DNA of 64,000 nucleotides from Bacillota bacterium (GCA_023415635.1 JAEZJV010000003.1:59563-123562); one strand, 5' to 3'; shown: positions 46,144-55,271, counted from the first letter of the stretch. Notes: a model not told the origin generated them from the letters alone. A program made the numbers and translations.

Positions 46144-46929
46144 ATGCCTACAATCGAAATTAAAAATATTGATAAGCTTTATACAAGCTCGGATGGGCAG
46201 GAGATTCATGCCTTGCATGATATTAACTTAAGCGTAGGTGATGGTGAATTCGTATGTATTGTCGGTCCTAGTGGGTGTGGCAAATCTACATTACTGGAAA
46301 TAATTGCAGGTCTTCTTCCTGCTAGTAGCGGTGAGATTCTGTTGGACGGTCAAAGAATTACAGGCACAAGCCGGGACATCGGCGTAGTATTTCAGGATCC
46401 TTCACTTTTTCCCTGGAGAGTGGTGCAAAAAAATATTGCCTTTGGAATGGAAATAGCGAAGGTTCCCAAGGAAAAGCAGAAAGAACAATTAAATAAATAC
46501 ATAAATATGATAAATTTGAAAGGATTTGAATATAAATATCCCTCTCAGCTCTCTGGAGGCATGCGTCAGAGAGTTGGAATTGCAAGAACGCTGGCAATGG
46601 AACCAAAGGTTATTCTGATGGATGAACCCTTCAGTGCAGTAGACCACCTTACAAGATGTGCATTGCAGGAGGAGCTTATTCAGATATGGGGAAAAGAGAA
46701 GAAAACTATTCTTTTTATCACCCATGACATTAATGAGGCTGTATTTCTAGCAAATCGTGTTGTACTCTTGAGTACGAGGCCTGGACAGATTCAAAATATC
46801 TATGACATTCCGTTTCCCCATAGACGAAATAGGAATGATAAGGAATTACTTGATATTGCCACCCTGATTATGAAAGATATAAACAGTGATGGACGTCAGA
46901 TACCGATAGATTATTATGGTAATTTATAA
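46144..46929 (+). CDS. ABC importer ATP-binding protein (SsuB/TauB type)
   Basis: The 261-residue ATPase has Walker A GPSGCGKSTLLE near residue 43, the SsuB-type FQDPSLFPWRVV, signature LSGGMRQRVGIARTLAM near 138, Walker B VILMDEPFSAVD near 160, and H-loop FITHDINEAVFLANRV. It follows the binding protein by 11 bases and completes a three-part importer for a small, perhaps sulfur- or nitrogen-containing organic acid. Confidence 0.93.
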   Translation: MPTIEIKNIDKLYTSSDGQEIHALHDINLSVGDGEFVCIVGPSGCGKSTLLEIIAGLLPASSGEILLDGQRITGTSRDIGVVFQDPSLFPWRVVQKNIAFGMEIAKVPKEKQKEQLNKYINMINLKGFEYKYPSQLSGGMRQRVGIARTLAMEPKVILMDEPFSAVDHLTRCALQEELIQIWGKEKKTILFITHDINEAVFLANRVVLLSTRPGQIQNIYDIPFPHRRNRNDKELLDIATLIMKDINSDGRQIPIDYYGNL

Positions 46930-46951
46930 GAAAGCTGGGAGGAATGAAAAG

Positions 46952-47830
46952 ATGTTTCGAGACACAAGTATGGATTATCTTTCTATGGAAGAAGTAAGAG
47001 ATCTTTGGAATAACAATATGAGACTGACGGACGAAGAGTTTCTGACTATGGACGAAGTGGAGTTTCGCGCAAGAGTCAGAGAGCGCTCTCATCATACCTT
47101 GGAAATACAGGTTTATGCAACGGCATACCGACACAAAACCCTTAGTGCCAGCCAGGCGGATTATACCAAGCATCTGCTTGAGCTTTGGGTGAAGAGGGGA
47201 CTTTCTACAACGCTTCCGGAATATCGCTACACCTCCTTTTTAGTGGAGGCGGCAGATAGACTGTCAAGGGGGGAAGAGGTAGACTTAAGTGCCTTTGCAC
47301 CGACGACGGTGACATCGGAGATGAAAGAGGCGTTTTTTACTATCGTGAAGGACCGCCGGTCAGTACGTGAATTTACAGCCCAGGAAGTACCGGATGAATT
47401 GATTGATCAGATTCTGGAAGCAGGACTATGGGCGGCGCACGGCTGCAACGTACAGTCCATTCGTTACCTCGTGGTACGAGATAAAAATGAACCGGGGTTA
47501 TTTAAAGGAAGCGATGTACCCGGCGGTCCGGTACATCTCGTGATTTTACAGGATATGCGCTGCTATCGGGCAAATTCATTTACACCGGTAAGAAATCAAC
47601 TGCTGGATGCAGGAGCGGCAGGACAGAATATTGTTCTTGCAGCACATGCGGTGGGCTTGGAAGGAGTATGGCTTACCTTTAGTGAGACTATGTGCGAGCG
47701 AATAAAGAAAAGATTTGAAATACCGGATTATCTACGTCTCGTGACCTATGTGGATGTCGGATATGGCGATCAGACACCTTATGCACCCCAGCGGTGGGAT
47801 GTGAAAGATACCATTTTAGGAAGGTATTAA
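46952..47830 (+). CDS. nitroreductase-domain protein with N-terminal extension
   Basis: From ATG 46952 (GGGAGG upstream) the protein has 292 residues. Residues about 115-290 form a nitroreductase domain (KDRRSVREFTAQEVPDELID; AGLWAAHGCNVQSIRYLVV; LLDAGAAGQNIVLAAHAVGL), a flavin-dependent family. The first 110 residues are an acidic/arginine-rich helical extension with no known match. As last gene of the importer operon it probably reduces or oxidises the imported compound or its product. Confidence 0.82.
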   Translation: MFRDTSMDYLSMEEVRDLWNNNMRLTDEEFLTMDEVEFRARVRERSHHTLEIQVYATAYRHKTLSASQADYTKHLLELWVKRGLSTTLPEYRYTSFLVEAADRLSRGEEVDLSAFAPTTVTSEMKEAFFTIVKDRRSVREFTAQEVPDELIDQILEAGLWAAHGCNVQSIRYLVVRDKNEPGLFKGSDVPGGPVHLVILQDMRCYRANSFTPVRNQLLDAGAAGQNIVLAAHAVGLEGVWLTFSETMCERIKKRFEIPDYLRLVTYVDVGYGDQTPYAPQRWDVKDTILGRY

Positions 47831-47842
47831 AGTTCAATGTAT

Positions 47843-47889
47843 AATCAGGTTGGGAGGAATGGGCTTATTTTTCACTCAACCTGATTTTT
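47843..47889. terminator. terminator at the end of the importer operon
   Basis: AATCAGGTTG pairs with CAACCTGATT, then TTTTT; it lies between the operon and the converging kinase gene. Confidence 0.8.
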
Positions 47890-47928
47890 ATGATTTATAT
47901 TTATGGGAATAGCACTCAAGTATTTGTC

Positions 47929-48507
47929 TCACAATAAGGTTTGTATGACTCTTGTTACAACAGTATCCCAGGGTCTTGCTTCAATCAAACTTATACCATT
48001 CTTATTACAAGTATCTGCAATCCATTTTCCATAGGCTATACTTATATCGGCTCTGTAGTTTTGTAAATCGCCGCCTTCTCTGGATAAATAATTCTGCAAT
48101 ATCTGATCTTTATTCGTTTCATTCACAAAAATAGATTTTACCTCCGGATTATCAAAAGATAATGTAAACTCCGGATAGATAAAGTCACCCTCAATAATAA
48201 CAGGTAATTTATCTGCAATATGCCTGTTTACCAGCTTCTTCAATACCGGAATCATTTCTTTGCTTACATCAATCAGCCATTGTACATTGGCATCAACACC
48301 AATTTCCATCCAATTTACACCGGAATTCCAGTAATGTATCGCAGGAAAACTATCCTTTGATGTTACCGCTTCTACAGATAGGTGGATATCATCTACTTCC
48401 AGGACATTGACTCCATAATATTGAGCTATTTTATAAGCGATGCTGGATTTACCTGTTCCTGAAGCCCCTCCAATAAATAAAACTGTCCAGTTTCTATTAT
48501 TTTTCAC
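47929..48507 (-). CDS. P-loop kinase-like protein (2-phosphoglycerate kinase-like)
   Basis: This 192-residue protein has Walker A GGASGTGKSS near residue 13, EVDDIHLSVEA near 37, and IEGDFIYPEF near 103, the layout of small-molecule P-loop kinases related to 2-phosphoglycerate kinase or AAA_33 enzymes. The start is GTG 48507 with GGGGGT six bases upstream. It stands alone and the substrate is unknown. Confidence 0.7.
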   Translation of the reverse strand: MKNNRNWTVLFIGGASGTGKSSIAYKIAQYYGVNVLEVDDIHLSVEAVTSKDSFPAIHYWNSGVNWMEIGVDANVQWLIDVSKEMIPVLKKLVNRHIADKLPVIIEGDFIYPEFTLSFDNPEVKSIFVNETNKDQILQNYLSREGGDLQNYRADISIAYGKWIADTCNKNGISLIEARPWDTVVTRVIQTLL

Positions 48508-48767
48508 TTATTACCCCCTAGTTAGCTTAATAATCAGAACTGTAGTAGTAGCAATTTAAATGCTTCTGAGTAATATCTTTTTACAATTCTTACTATCATT
48601 TTAATTCAATAATATCATACCATTAGGATGAAATAAACTATATTTATCTTTTATCGGTGTACACTAAAAAATAAAAGGAGCTACTTACTCTTTTGAATGA
48701 TATGAATTCGGGTACTGCTTGTTACAAGGGAATAATAGTTATGCTACAAGAAATATCCTTGAATGAA

Positions 48768-48796
48768 TTGACTTTTCAATGAGTTATTACTATGAT
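48768..48796 (+). promoter_or_regulatory. promoter before the 10-bp repeat tract
   Basis: TTGACT (48768-48773), 17 bp, TATGAT (48791-48796), so the tract at 48813-48940 would be the 5' leader of the dehydrogenase gene. Confidence 0.55.
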
Positions 48797-48812
48797 TACA
48801 TTATAAGATTAT

Positions 48813-48940
48813 AGTGAATGGCAGTGAATGGCAGTGAATGGCAGTGAATGGCAGCGAATGGCAGCGAATGGAAGCGAATGGCAGCGTATGGCAGCGTATG
48901 GCAGCGGATGGCAGCGGATGGCAGCAGATGGCAGCGAGTG
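48813..48940 (+). repeat. tandem 10-bp repeat tract in a leader
   Basis: Twelve full units and one partial unit of GCAGYGAATG lie head to tail without interruption. Variants change in order along the tract (GTGAATG, GCGAATG, GCGTATG, GCGGATG, GCAGATG), which indicates stepwise duplication. A frame of 88 codons (48838-49104) runs through it but overlaps the real gene and has no ribosome site, so I do not call it. Confidence 0.9.
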
Positions 48941-48991
48941 ATTTTATGAATACTTCTCAGTACAAAGACAGAAAGAAAGGACAGAAATCAT

Positions 48992-49942
48992 ATGAAACGA
49001 ATTTTAGTAACATTGCCGGTAACAGAGCATCACAAGGAACGCTTGGAGAGGAATATTACAGATTGCAGCTTTCAGTATGTTCCACTGTCAGCTGTAACCA
49101 TTGAAATGGTTCAGAATTCGGAAATTATTATTGGTAATGTACCTAGTACTTATATTGCTGCAGCTAATAAGCTGGAACTACTTCAATTAAATTCCGCAGG
49201 AGTAGATGCTTATATCCTGCCAGGGGTTCTTTCCTCCAAGACGATTTTGACGAATGCTACCGGAGCATATGATAAAACTGTGGCTGAGCACATGATCGGA
49301 ATGATGATATGTCTGCAGAAAAAATTGCATCTCTATCGGGACGATAGAATAAAGGGGGATTGGAAGGATTATGGTACAGTCACCTCAATTGCCGATGCAA
49401 GGGTAACGGTTATCGGGTTGGGTAATATTGGGTTATATTTTGCTGGAATGGCTAAAGCCTTGGGTGCTTATGTTATTGGGATCAAGCGGAGAATAAGCGA
49501 ACCTCCTAAGCAAGTAGATGAGTTGCACCTAATAGAAGAGCTCCATGAAATTATACCGAAATCAGATGTCATTATCTCCTTTCTTCCGAATACACCGTCT
49601 ACCTATCATATTTATAACGCAGATTTTTTCTCTAAAATGAAAAAAACCGGTATTTTTTTAAATGCCGGACGTGGAAATGCAGTGGATCAAGCGGCTCTTT
49701 TATCAGCGGTTCAAAATGGGGATATTTATGCTGCCGGATTAGATGTGACCGACCCTGAGCCACTCCCATCCAACCATCCTTTGTGGAGCGAAAAAAATAT
49801 AATGATAACCCCTCATGTATCTGGTTCCTATCATTTACCTGAAACCTTGGATAAGGTTGTGGAAATTGCCGCCACTAATATAGAAAATTACCTTACCGGT
49901 AAAGAACTTAAGAATATAGTTGACTTTGAAAGGGGTTATTAA
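48992..49942 (+). CDS. D-isomer-specific 2-hydroxyacid dehydrogenase-like protein
   Basis: The 316-residue NAD-dependent enzyme has the Rossmann motif GLGNIGLYFAGMAKALG near residue 142, a later NAGRGNAVDQAAL near 226, LDVTDPEPLP near 248 and the catalytic His in TPHVSG near 272. Family members reduce 2-keto acids to D-2-hydroxy acids. GAAAGGA lies 10-15 bases before the ATG. The 5' leader carries the 10-bp repeat tract. Confidence 0.88.
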   Translation: MKRILVTLPVTEHHKERLERNITDCSFQYVPLSAVTIEMVQNSEIIIGNVPSTYIAAANKLELLQLNSAGVDAYILPGVLSSKTILTNATGAYDKTVAEHMIGMMICLQKKLHLYRDDRIKGDWKDYGTVTSIADARVTVIGLGNIGLYFAGMAKALGAYVIGIKRRISEPPKQVDELHLIEELHEIIPKSDVIISFLPNTPSTYHIYNADFFSKMKKTGIFLNAGRGNAVDQAALLSAVQNGDIYAAGLDVTDPEPLPSNHPLWSEKNIMITPHVSGSYHLPETLDKVVEIAATNIENYLTGKELKNIVDFERGY

Positions 49943-50025
49943 AACCAAAGAATGCCTATAGGAATAACAATTTAAATATGTAAAAGGATGTTATACACAT
50001 CCTGCACACAGGATACTAAATTAAT

Positions 50026-50062
50026 AACAGGAAAGCTTGATCTTGGTAGCTTTCCTGTTTTT
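50026..50062 (+). terminator. terminator after dehydrogenase gene
   Basis: AACAGGAAAGCT and AGCTTTCCTGTT form a perfect 12-bp stem with a 10-base loop, then TTT. It adjoins a copy of the tRNA-tail-like repeat. Confidence 0.88.
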
Positions 50063-50070
50063 ACCTTATA

Positions 50071-50160
50071 TGAGCTGGGATCGAACAAATACGTGCATAT
50101 TAAATTACTGATACAAGGAGGTTTACGGTTTCTCTATTATATCTGCACATATGCTTGAAA
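50071..50160 (-). repeat. tRNA-tail-like repeat, diverged copy 1
   Basis: TGAGCTGGGATCGAAC at 50071-50086 followed by ACTGATACAAGGAGGTTTACGG and a TCTGCACATATGC-like stretch aligns with the copy at 59.6 kb. It lies between a hairpin and the stop of the next minus-strand gene. Confidence 0.5.
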
Positions 50161-50219
50161 TACATGGGTTTACTAGTTTCGTAATATGTATAATCTGACT
50201 TTTTACAAATAGTATTTCC

Positions 50220-50657
50220 TCACATTTTTTTTATATAAATCAGTTTAATAAAGCCGCTTATTAGAATTTGACACATAGCCGCAATAATTAGTGTATAGAA
50301 AATAGTAATATTAAAGTACCCTGCAATAATTCCTGACATTATCATCAGAATTGATAAAACAAGAACGATTGGTAAACCAGCTTTACTTTTAATTGTTTTA
50401 AATCTCTCATCATTCTCTTTGTTGTATTCCAGTTTCAGTTTGCTATCGTCTTTTAAGATTTTATTATATTTAATAATATTGAGCGATGATAGAATACAGA
50501 TAGCCGCTAATACTCCTCCTTGAAATTCGAATACGGTCATATTCATTAGTGTTTCAGAAACAAAGAATACATCATATACTCCAGCCAAAGCAGTGATGAA
50601 TGATAGTATTGAAAGCCACAAAATTCTTAATTTTAATTTCTTCCTAAATTGTTCCAT
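50220..50657 (-). CDS. four-helix membrane protein next to XRE regulator
   Basis: This 145-residue protein has four hydrophobic segments (about residues 10-28, 42-60, 92-112 and 115-138) and a charged loop (KDDSKLKLEYNKENDERFK) between the second and third. Such proteins often pair with small XRE regulators in Firmicutes, and a decayed XRE gene sits just upstream with GGAGGG close to this start. The function is unknown. Confidence 0.6.
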   Translation of the reverse strand: MEQFRKKLKLRILWLSILSFITALAGVYDVFFVSETLMNMTVFEFQGGVLAAICILSSLNIIKYNKILKDDSKLKLEYNKENDERFKTIKSKAGLPIVLVLSILMIMSGIIAGYFNITIFYTLIIAAMCQILISGFIKLIYIKKM

Positions 50658-50672
50658 TATCTAATCCCTCCA

Positions 50673-50875
50673 TTAATCATCAAATTGAGAAAAATCAAAT
50701 ACTTCTTCTATCGACGGATTGAAATAGCGAGCAATCTTATATGCCAAAGGTAAGGATGCTACATACTTTTCAACTTCGATAGAAGAATGGTTTGTCGAGT
50801 AACACCAACAGCTAAAGCCAGTTCTTCCTGCGAAATTATTCTTTCCTTTCGCAATTCGGCAATTCTTTTTTTTAC
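50673..50875 (-). pseudogene. small XRE/Cro-type regulator, frame-shifted
   Basis: The minus strand reads KKRIAELRKERIISQEELAL then AVGVTRQTI, the start of a 66-residue YozG-like HTH protein. After that codon one base is missing, and the rest (IEVEKYVASLPLAYKIARYF, then NPSIEEVFDFSQFDD) is in another frame. GGAGG is well placed, but the codon where the start should be is GTA. Loss of start and a one-base shift argue for an inactive gene, unless the base call is wrong. The neighbouring membrane gene is intact. Confidence 0.75.
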
Positions 50876-50894
50876 TTTACTTCCTCCTTGCAAT

Positions 50895-50942
50895 GTTTAC
50901 TTTGCACTTTAAGTGTAGTATACTTTGCACAATTTGTCAAGT
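50895..50942 (-). promoter_or_regulatory. promoter with direct repeats upstream of XRE remnant
   Basis: On the minus strand TTGACA and TACACT lie 17 bp apart, and GTGCAAAGTA occurs twice (in and after the promoter), a likely operator of the former regulator. Confidence 0.55.
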
Positions 50943-51325
50943 GAACTATGCAAAAAAAAGCAGACTTCAATAAAAGCCTGCCAAGAATTATAAATTACCG
51001 TTACTCATTCTGTCTGTCATTGTATTCAATGTAATATGGCTTAATCCGGAAATCATAATATTCAACTTCATTTCAAAGTAAAGTTATGTTTGATTATTCC
51101 TGTCTTGAGACAGATCAATTTTGTGTCCTTTGAGATTTATATTGAAAATATCAAAATTGAAACCATGCATACAAGAGAGAAGAGAACTGTAACCTATTTA
51201 TCATTATACATAATTACAAAAGCCGTAAGTGGAATAAATTTCCTGCCGTTGATTTATCAATTTTATAGCTAATGAGTTTTCCAGCTTTCTGCTTTGCTCA
51301 TGTGATTCATTTTACAACGATACAA
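50943..51325. other. intergenic region
   Basis: AT-rich and without a credible gene; a 60-codon frame at 51090-51272 has no ribosome site and no domain. Confidence 0.3.
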
Positions 51326-51928
51326 TTACAACTTCAGCCACAGAGCGGGACGGACACCACCTAAACATTTACCATCACTGAGATTACCCTTTAATATATT
51401 ATTTCCTTGGATACCTATATTACCATCTCCATGGATGTACACTGCTTTTACATTAACTCGGCCCGGCGACCGAAGCCACCACCAAGTATTCCATTCTTCA
51501 CCCTCAAGTCTTGCTATTCGCTTACTGTTGTTTTCATCTTTTCGTTCAAACCAATATCTTTGATTAACTCCCGGGTTATACAATTTTGAACTACTATCAC
51601 CGAAGTATCGGCAGGTTACTTCCTCAAGGCTTAACAAAAATATGCTGTCTCTCGTATCTGCTCCGCCTTTTGAACCATACCAATGATTGTCAAGATTTTT
51701 ATTTGTTACCGGAATTATCCTTGATTTATCAGTTGGGGTGAATTTGTCATAAAATTCATTGTTAAGGTATTTCCTCAACGAGCAGTCAGCCCATGTTATA
51801 TCTTTATAAGTGTCATGGTATGAACGTTGTTCTATGATATATTCTGTTATAATCAAAGCCGTATTGTTATGTATGTCAAGCACTCGCCATTCATATTCGT
51901 CAAATACAATTTTATCTCCTACTTGCAT
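51326..51928 (-). CDS. DUF6273-like protein
   Basis: This 200-residue cytoplasmic protein contains IVFDEYEWRVLDI, WADCSLRKYLNNEFYDKFTP and the C-terminal block WWWLRSPG followed by GGVRPALWLKL. The NEFY, WWLRSPG and GVRPALWL blocks are typical of the DUF6273 family, whose function is unknown and which often accompanies phage or surface-type proteins. GGGAGG precedes the ATG. It lies 17 bases after the MerR-type gene on the same strand, so they are likely co-transcribed. Confidence 0.78.
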   Translation of the reverse strand: MQVGDKIVFDEYEWRVLDIHNNTALIITEYIIEQRSYHDTYKDITWADCSLRKYLNNEFYDKFTPTDKSRIIPVTNKNLDNHWYGSKGGADTRDSIFLLSLEEVTCRYFGDSSSKLYNPGVNQRYWFERKDENNSKRIARLEGEEWNTWWWLRSPGRVNVKAVYIHGDGNIGIQGNNILKGNLSDGKCLGGVRPALWLKL

Positions 51929-51945
51929 ATATGCCTCCCTGTATA

Positions 51946-52929
51946 TTATCTAAATTCATTCTTTAACATGATTGGAAAATATCTTTGCATTTGTTTATAC
52001 CCAAGTCCCTTTTCTATGTCTTTATAGATAATATCTCTTCCATCTTCATATAAATAAGGCATATTGAACATAACATTACGACTAATATCAAGCTCGAAAT
52101 TTGTATTTTCAATCCATCGGTGAACTTTTTCTTCCACTTTTTGTAGACTCTCGTCATCTTCATCAATGCTTACCGCCATAGCGTATAAGCCTCCCGGAAA
52201 ATTAATTAATTTTAAAGGGCTTACATCGGCGTCGGTAACATCATCTTTAACTGCGCATATCCATTCGGCTTTCTCATTTTTAGACAGTAAAAAATCAAAA
52301 CAATCGAAAATCACACTCTTATATAGATGACAATGCTGCCATAATTGGTTCATATATCCGCCTTCTTTGAACATTTCCCCCCAGGGTTGGACTCCGGATG
52401 TTACTGCTTTGAATCCCGGTATCCTGACGACCATGACATCAGGAATTTTTTTGTCTAATTTTTCTGTTATTTCAAGCAAGCGGTTTATATTGGAGGGCTT
52501 GCCAATATAGTCAACGCTTATCAACTGTGTTTCTAATTCTTTCGCTTTGTCATAAAGCAGTTTTATGTCGGAATTGTCAGCAAAATCAACTCGCTCTATT
52601 TCACGTATGAAGTCCAGAATAATATCTTTCAACTCATGTAGGAGAGCAACTTCATCGTCTATGTTTTGCACTTTCTTTTCCAAGACTTCTAATACAATTT
52701 CAGAACTGGACGTGTTGAAAATACGCTGAATGTCTTTAATGCTAATGTTCAGTTTGCGTAAAATGAGTATTTGCTCAAGCCGGCGGACAGCATTTTCGTC
52801 GTACATCCTGTAGGCGTAGTCATCGCTTCGGGTACTGTTTATCAGTCCCATATCCTCATAATAGCGGAGAGTACGTGCTGTTATACTATACTTACTTGAT
52901 ACCTCTTTAATTTTGATTAGTTTTTTCAT
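51946..52929 (-). CDS. MerR-family regulator with effector-binding domain
   Basis: This 327-residue protein has a MerR HTH at the N-terminus (IKEVSSKYSITARTLRYYED, then AYRMYDENAVRRLEQIL), a long coiled-coil dimerisation helix, and a C-terminal GyrI-like effector domain (VVRIPGFKAVTSG, then WQHCHLYKSVIFDCFDF). GAGG precedes the ATG. Relatives bind diverse drugs. It leads a two-gene unit with the DUF6273-like gene. Confidence 0.85.
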   Translation of the reverse strand: MKKLIKIKEVSSKYSITARTLRYYEDMGLINSTRSDDYAYRMYDENAVRRLEQILILRKLNISIKDIQRIFNTSSSEIVLEVLEKKVQNIDDEVALLHELKDIILDFIREIERVDFADNSDIKLLYDKAKELETQLISVDYIGKPSNINRLLEITEKLDKKIPDVMVVRIPGFKAVTSGVQPWGEMFKEGGYMNQLWQHCHLYKSVIFDCFDFLLSKNEKAEWICAVKDDVTDADVSPLKLINFPGGLYAMAVSIDEDDESLQKVEEKVHRWIENTNFELDISRNVMFNMPYLYEDGRDIIYKDIEKGLGYKQMQRYFPIMLKNEFR

Positions 52930-53066
52930 TTGTTCGACCTCTTTCCTGTTTTTTGTGATGAGTCTAGTATAAAGGCTTCCCCAAAGGAAGAGTCAAGGGG
53001 GTTTTCATGATTTAAGTGAAAATTCCTCCATAGTATTACCATCCATCAACAGGAAAAGGACAGAGT

Positions 53067-53600
53067 CTAGATATCTCCCATAAATTTGTTGAACCAGGCT
53101 CTTTGAATAAAATCTTTTTTAGGGGCCCGTCTTACCTGTTCCTCTGCATAGCCGATGGGTAAGAAACATACCAGTTCATACTCCTTCGGTACACCCAAAA
53201 CATCAGCCATCTGACGCCCGATCTGATCTTCGTCGGTAATATGACCTTCGATCCAACAGCTTTGATATCCCAGTGCTACAGCTGCCAGAAGCATATTTTC
53301 GATGGCGGCGGAATAATCCTGTACATGATAGCATTTATCTCTATAGGCGTATATTTTCTGCGTTAAAACACAGATCATCGCAGGAGCAGTTTCGCCTATC
53401 GGAGGTTTGATCAACTTATGTAATCGTTCCAGAACCTTTAGATCATCCACTGCAATCAGACTTGTGGTCTGCTTATTGCAGCCGGAAGGTGCAGCAAGCC
53501 CTGCTTCCATAATCTGTTGTAAATCTTCCCTGGATACTGGTGTACTCTTAAATCTGCCACGATAGCTTGTTCTTTCTTTGATTACTTCTAAGGTATTCAT
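53067..53600 (-). CDS. nitroreductase family protein
   Basis: This 177-residue flavoprotein-type sequence begins with IKERTSYRGRFKSTPVSRED and continues AGLAAPSGCNKQTTSLIAV and NMLLAAVALGYQSCWIEGHI, the FMN-binding blocks of the family. AAGGAGTG precedes the ATG. It lies between a GNAT gene and a MerR gene on the same strand; the substrate is unknown. Confidence 0.88.
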   Translation of the reverse strand: MNTLEVIKERTSYRGRFKSTPVSREDLQQIMEAGLAAPSGCNKQTTSLIAVDDLKVLERLHKLIKPPIGETAPAMICVLTQKIYAYRDKCYHVQDYSAAIENMLLAAVALGYQSCWIEGHITDEDQIGRQMADVLGVPKEYELVCFLPIGYAEEQVRRAPKKDFIQRAWFNKFMGDI

Positions 53601-53650
53601 AATATCACTCCTTCTACGGTCATCTCATATCATGTCATGAAATCGAATAT

Positions 53651-54070
53651 CTAAAGTGCTTTTGACATAAACATTTCAAGGGGTTGTTCAAAACCTGGGA
53701 TGTCAAGCACCAGACAGCCGCAGTCTTTATATCCAAGCTTACGATAAAAATGTTGTGCATTTTCATCGACTTGCGTTGATGTCATAATCATTTTATAGCC
53801 CTGTCTAGACATTTCAGCCTCCCAAAATTCCATAGCTTTTCGGCCATAACCCTTTTTATGATATGAAGAATCAATATAAATCAATGTTAAGAAAGGAGTG
53901 TTATCCCAAAACATATTAAAGCGCAATACCCCAATCGGTTTCTCATCATCTAGAATAACATATCCTCTTTTGTCAGTAACCTTTTTTGCGAATTCTGTCT
54001 CTGGCAAATGCCTGTCCAGCGTATACCAGAATTCTTTATCTTCTTCCTCTAAGTATCTTATCTGAAACAT
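53651..54070 (-). CDS. GNAT-family N-acetyltransferase
   Basis: This 139-residue acetyltransferase has the acetyl-CoA loop SSYHKKGYGRKAMEFWEAEM near residue 70-88 and the C-terminal NAQHFYRKLGYKDCG motif. GGGAGAAC precedes the ATG. It lies 50 bases upstream of the nitroreductase gene on the same strand, so co-transcription is plausible. Confidence 0.85.
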   Translation of the reverse strand: MFQIRYLEEEDKEFWYTLDRHLPETEFAKKVTDKRGYVILDDEKPIGVLRFNMFWDNTPFLTLIYIDSSYHKKGYGRKAMEFWEAEMSRQGYKMIMTSTQVDENAQHFYRKLGYKDCGCLVLDIPGFEQPLEMFMSKAL

Positions 54071-54338
54071 GTCTGTTCTCCCTATTAAATAATTATTGCT
54101 AACACCATTTTATCATAAAATCTGGTAATAGACTATTATAATCATTACTAATAAAATGCAATAAAACAGGGCTTTCACAAAATTGAGAATATCCATGGTA
54201 AGGTAACTCGAGTTTATAAAAGCCTATATCTTTTGTGTACCTACCGGAAATACTTACCTTCCTAGATAGGCTTGATCGTTGGAGCGGAATAGAAGGGGCA
54301 GGGCAGCATCGAGCTTGTCTTTTTCTTACTTCCATGTA

Positions 54339-55271
54339 TTAATTCTCGTAAAGGGTAGCTATTTCATGTATTCTGCGCTTCATTTCTGTACGGATATGTA
54401 AGGGCTCTATACACTCGCATTGATACCCAAAGCTGAAAAGAATATTATAGTAGTATTCGTTCTCTATGAAAGGGAAATTAACAATGTAATGCTCCTCACT
54501 GTCCGGTAAAAAATGTTCATAAGTGCAATAATCAAGTACCCTGTTCATGACAGATTTATGAATACGAATTTTGATTTCTGTTTGCATAGATGCCATAATA
54601 TCAGTAAATTCCAAATCCGGTTTATGATAATCCCGCGGCGTAAAATATTCCTTTTGTATTTGTAGGTTTGATGTGCGAGATAGTCTAAATAAGCGAAAAT
54701 CATTTCTTATATAACAATACCCTTGCCAATACCAATGACTGCTTTTCAATACAAGCTGATACGGCTCGGCTATTCGTGTTGTTTTATTTCCGTAACGGTC
54801 TGTATATTCAAACGAAAGCAGCTTGCTTTCCTGTAAAGCTGTTTTGATAATTTCTAAATAGGGTTGTAGGTTCCTGTTACCCATCCACGGTCTTAAATCT
54901 ATGAATATTTGATTTGCTTTTATTTCAATGTCCCTTGCTCTGTCGACGGGGATAAAACTCTTGACTTTCGCAAGAGCATTTACCAGCTCATCACCTTTTA
55001 TCATATTGGAGAGACTGGAAAGTCCCATCAAGATAGTTGAAAGATCGGCAGTCGAAAAAACATTTTTATCAATCTTGTATTTTTGCATGATTTCAAAGCC
55101 ACCACCCACTCCCGGTGTTGAGATTACAGGAATACCCGCCATGTTGATAGTATCTATGTCACGGTAGATTGTGCGAGGTGAAACTTCAAACATGTCCGCT
55201 AACTCCTGTGCACCTATCCGTTTTTTATCAAGGAGTATCATAATAATGCTAACAAGCCTGTCAATTTTCAT
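54339..55271 (-). CDS. YafY-type HTH/WYL transcriptional regulator
   Basis: This 310-residue regulator has an N-terminal HTH_11 (RIGAQELADMFEVSPRTIYR, then DIDTINMAGIPV) and a WYL domain in the middle (SHWYWQGYCYIRNDFRLFRL) with the WCX C-terminal extension. The WYL domain binds ligands or nucleic acid. It diverges from the isochorismatase-like gene 114 bases away and may control it. Confidence 0.87.
   Translation of the reverse strand: MKIDRLVSIIMILLDKKRIGAQELADMFEVSPRTIYRDIDTINMAGIPVISTPGVGGGFEIMQKYKIDKNVFSTADLSTILMGLSSLSNMIKGDELVNALAKVKSFIPVDRARDIEIKANQIFIDLRPWMGNRNLQPYLEIIKTALQESKLLSFEYTDRYGNKTTRIAEPYQLVLKSSHWYWQGYCYIRNDFRLFRLSRTSNLQIQKEYFTPRDYHKPDLEFTDIMASMQTEIKIRIHKSVMNRVLDYCTYEHFLPDSEEHYIVNFPFIENEYYYNILFSFGYQCECIEPLHIRTEMKRRIHEIATLYEN

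Noticed and set aside
48813..48940. 10-bp tract as a CRISPR array
   Set aside because: Units are contiguous with no spacers and no cas genes are present.
48838..49104. Open frame running through the 10-bp repeats
   Set aside because: It exists because the repeat has no stops in this frame, lacks a ribosome site and overlaps the dehydrogenase gene.
51090..51272. Frame of 60 codons in the gap before the DUF6273-like gene
   Set aside because: No ribosome site and no recognisable composition.
54099..54335. Minus-strand frame of 78 codons between the GNAT and WYL regulator genes
   Set aside because: No ribosome site, no domain, unusual composition; likely noncoding.
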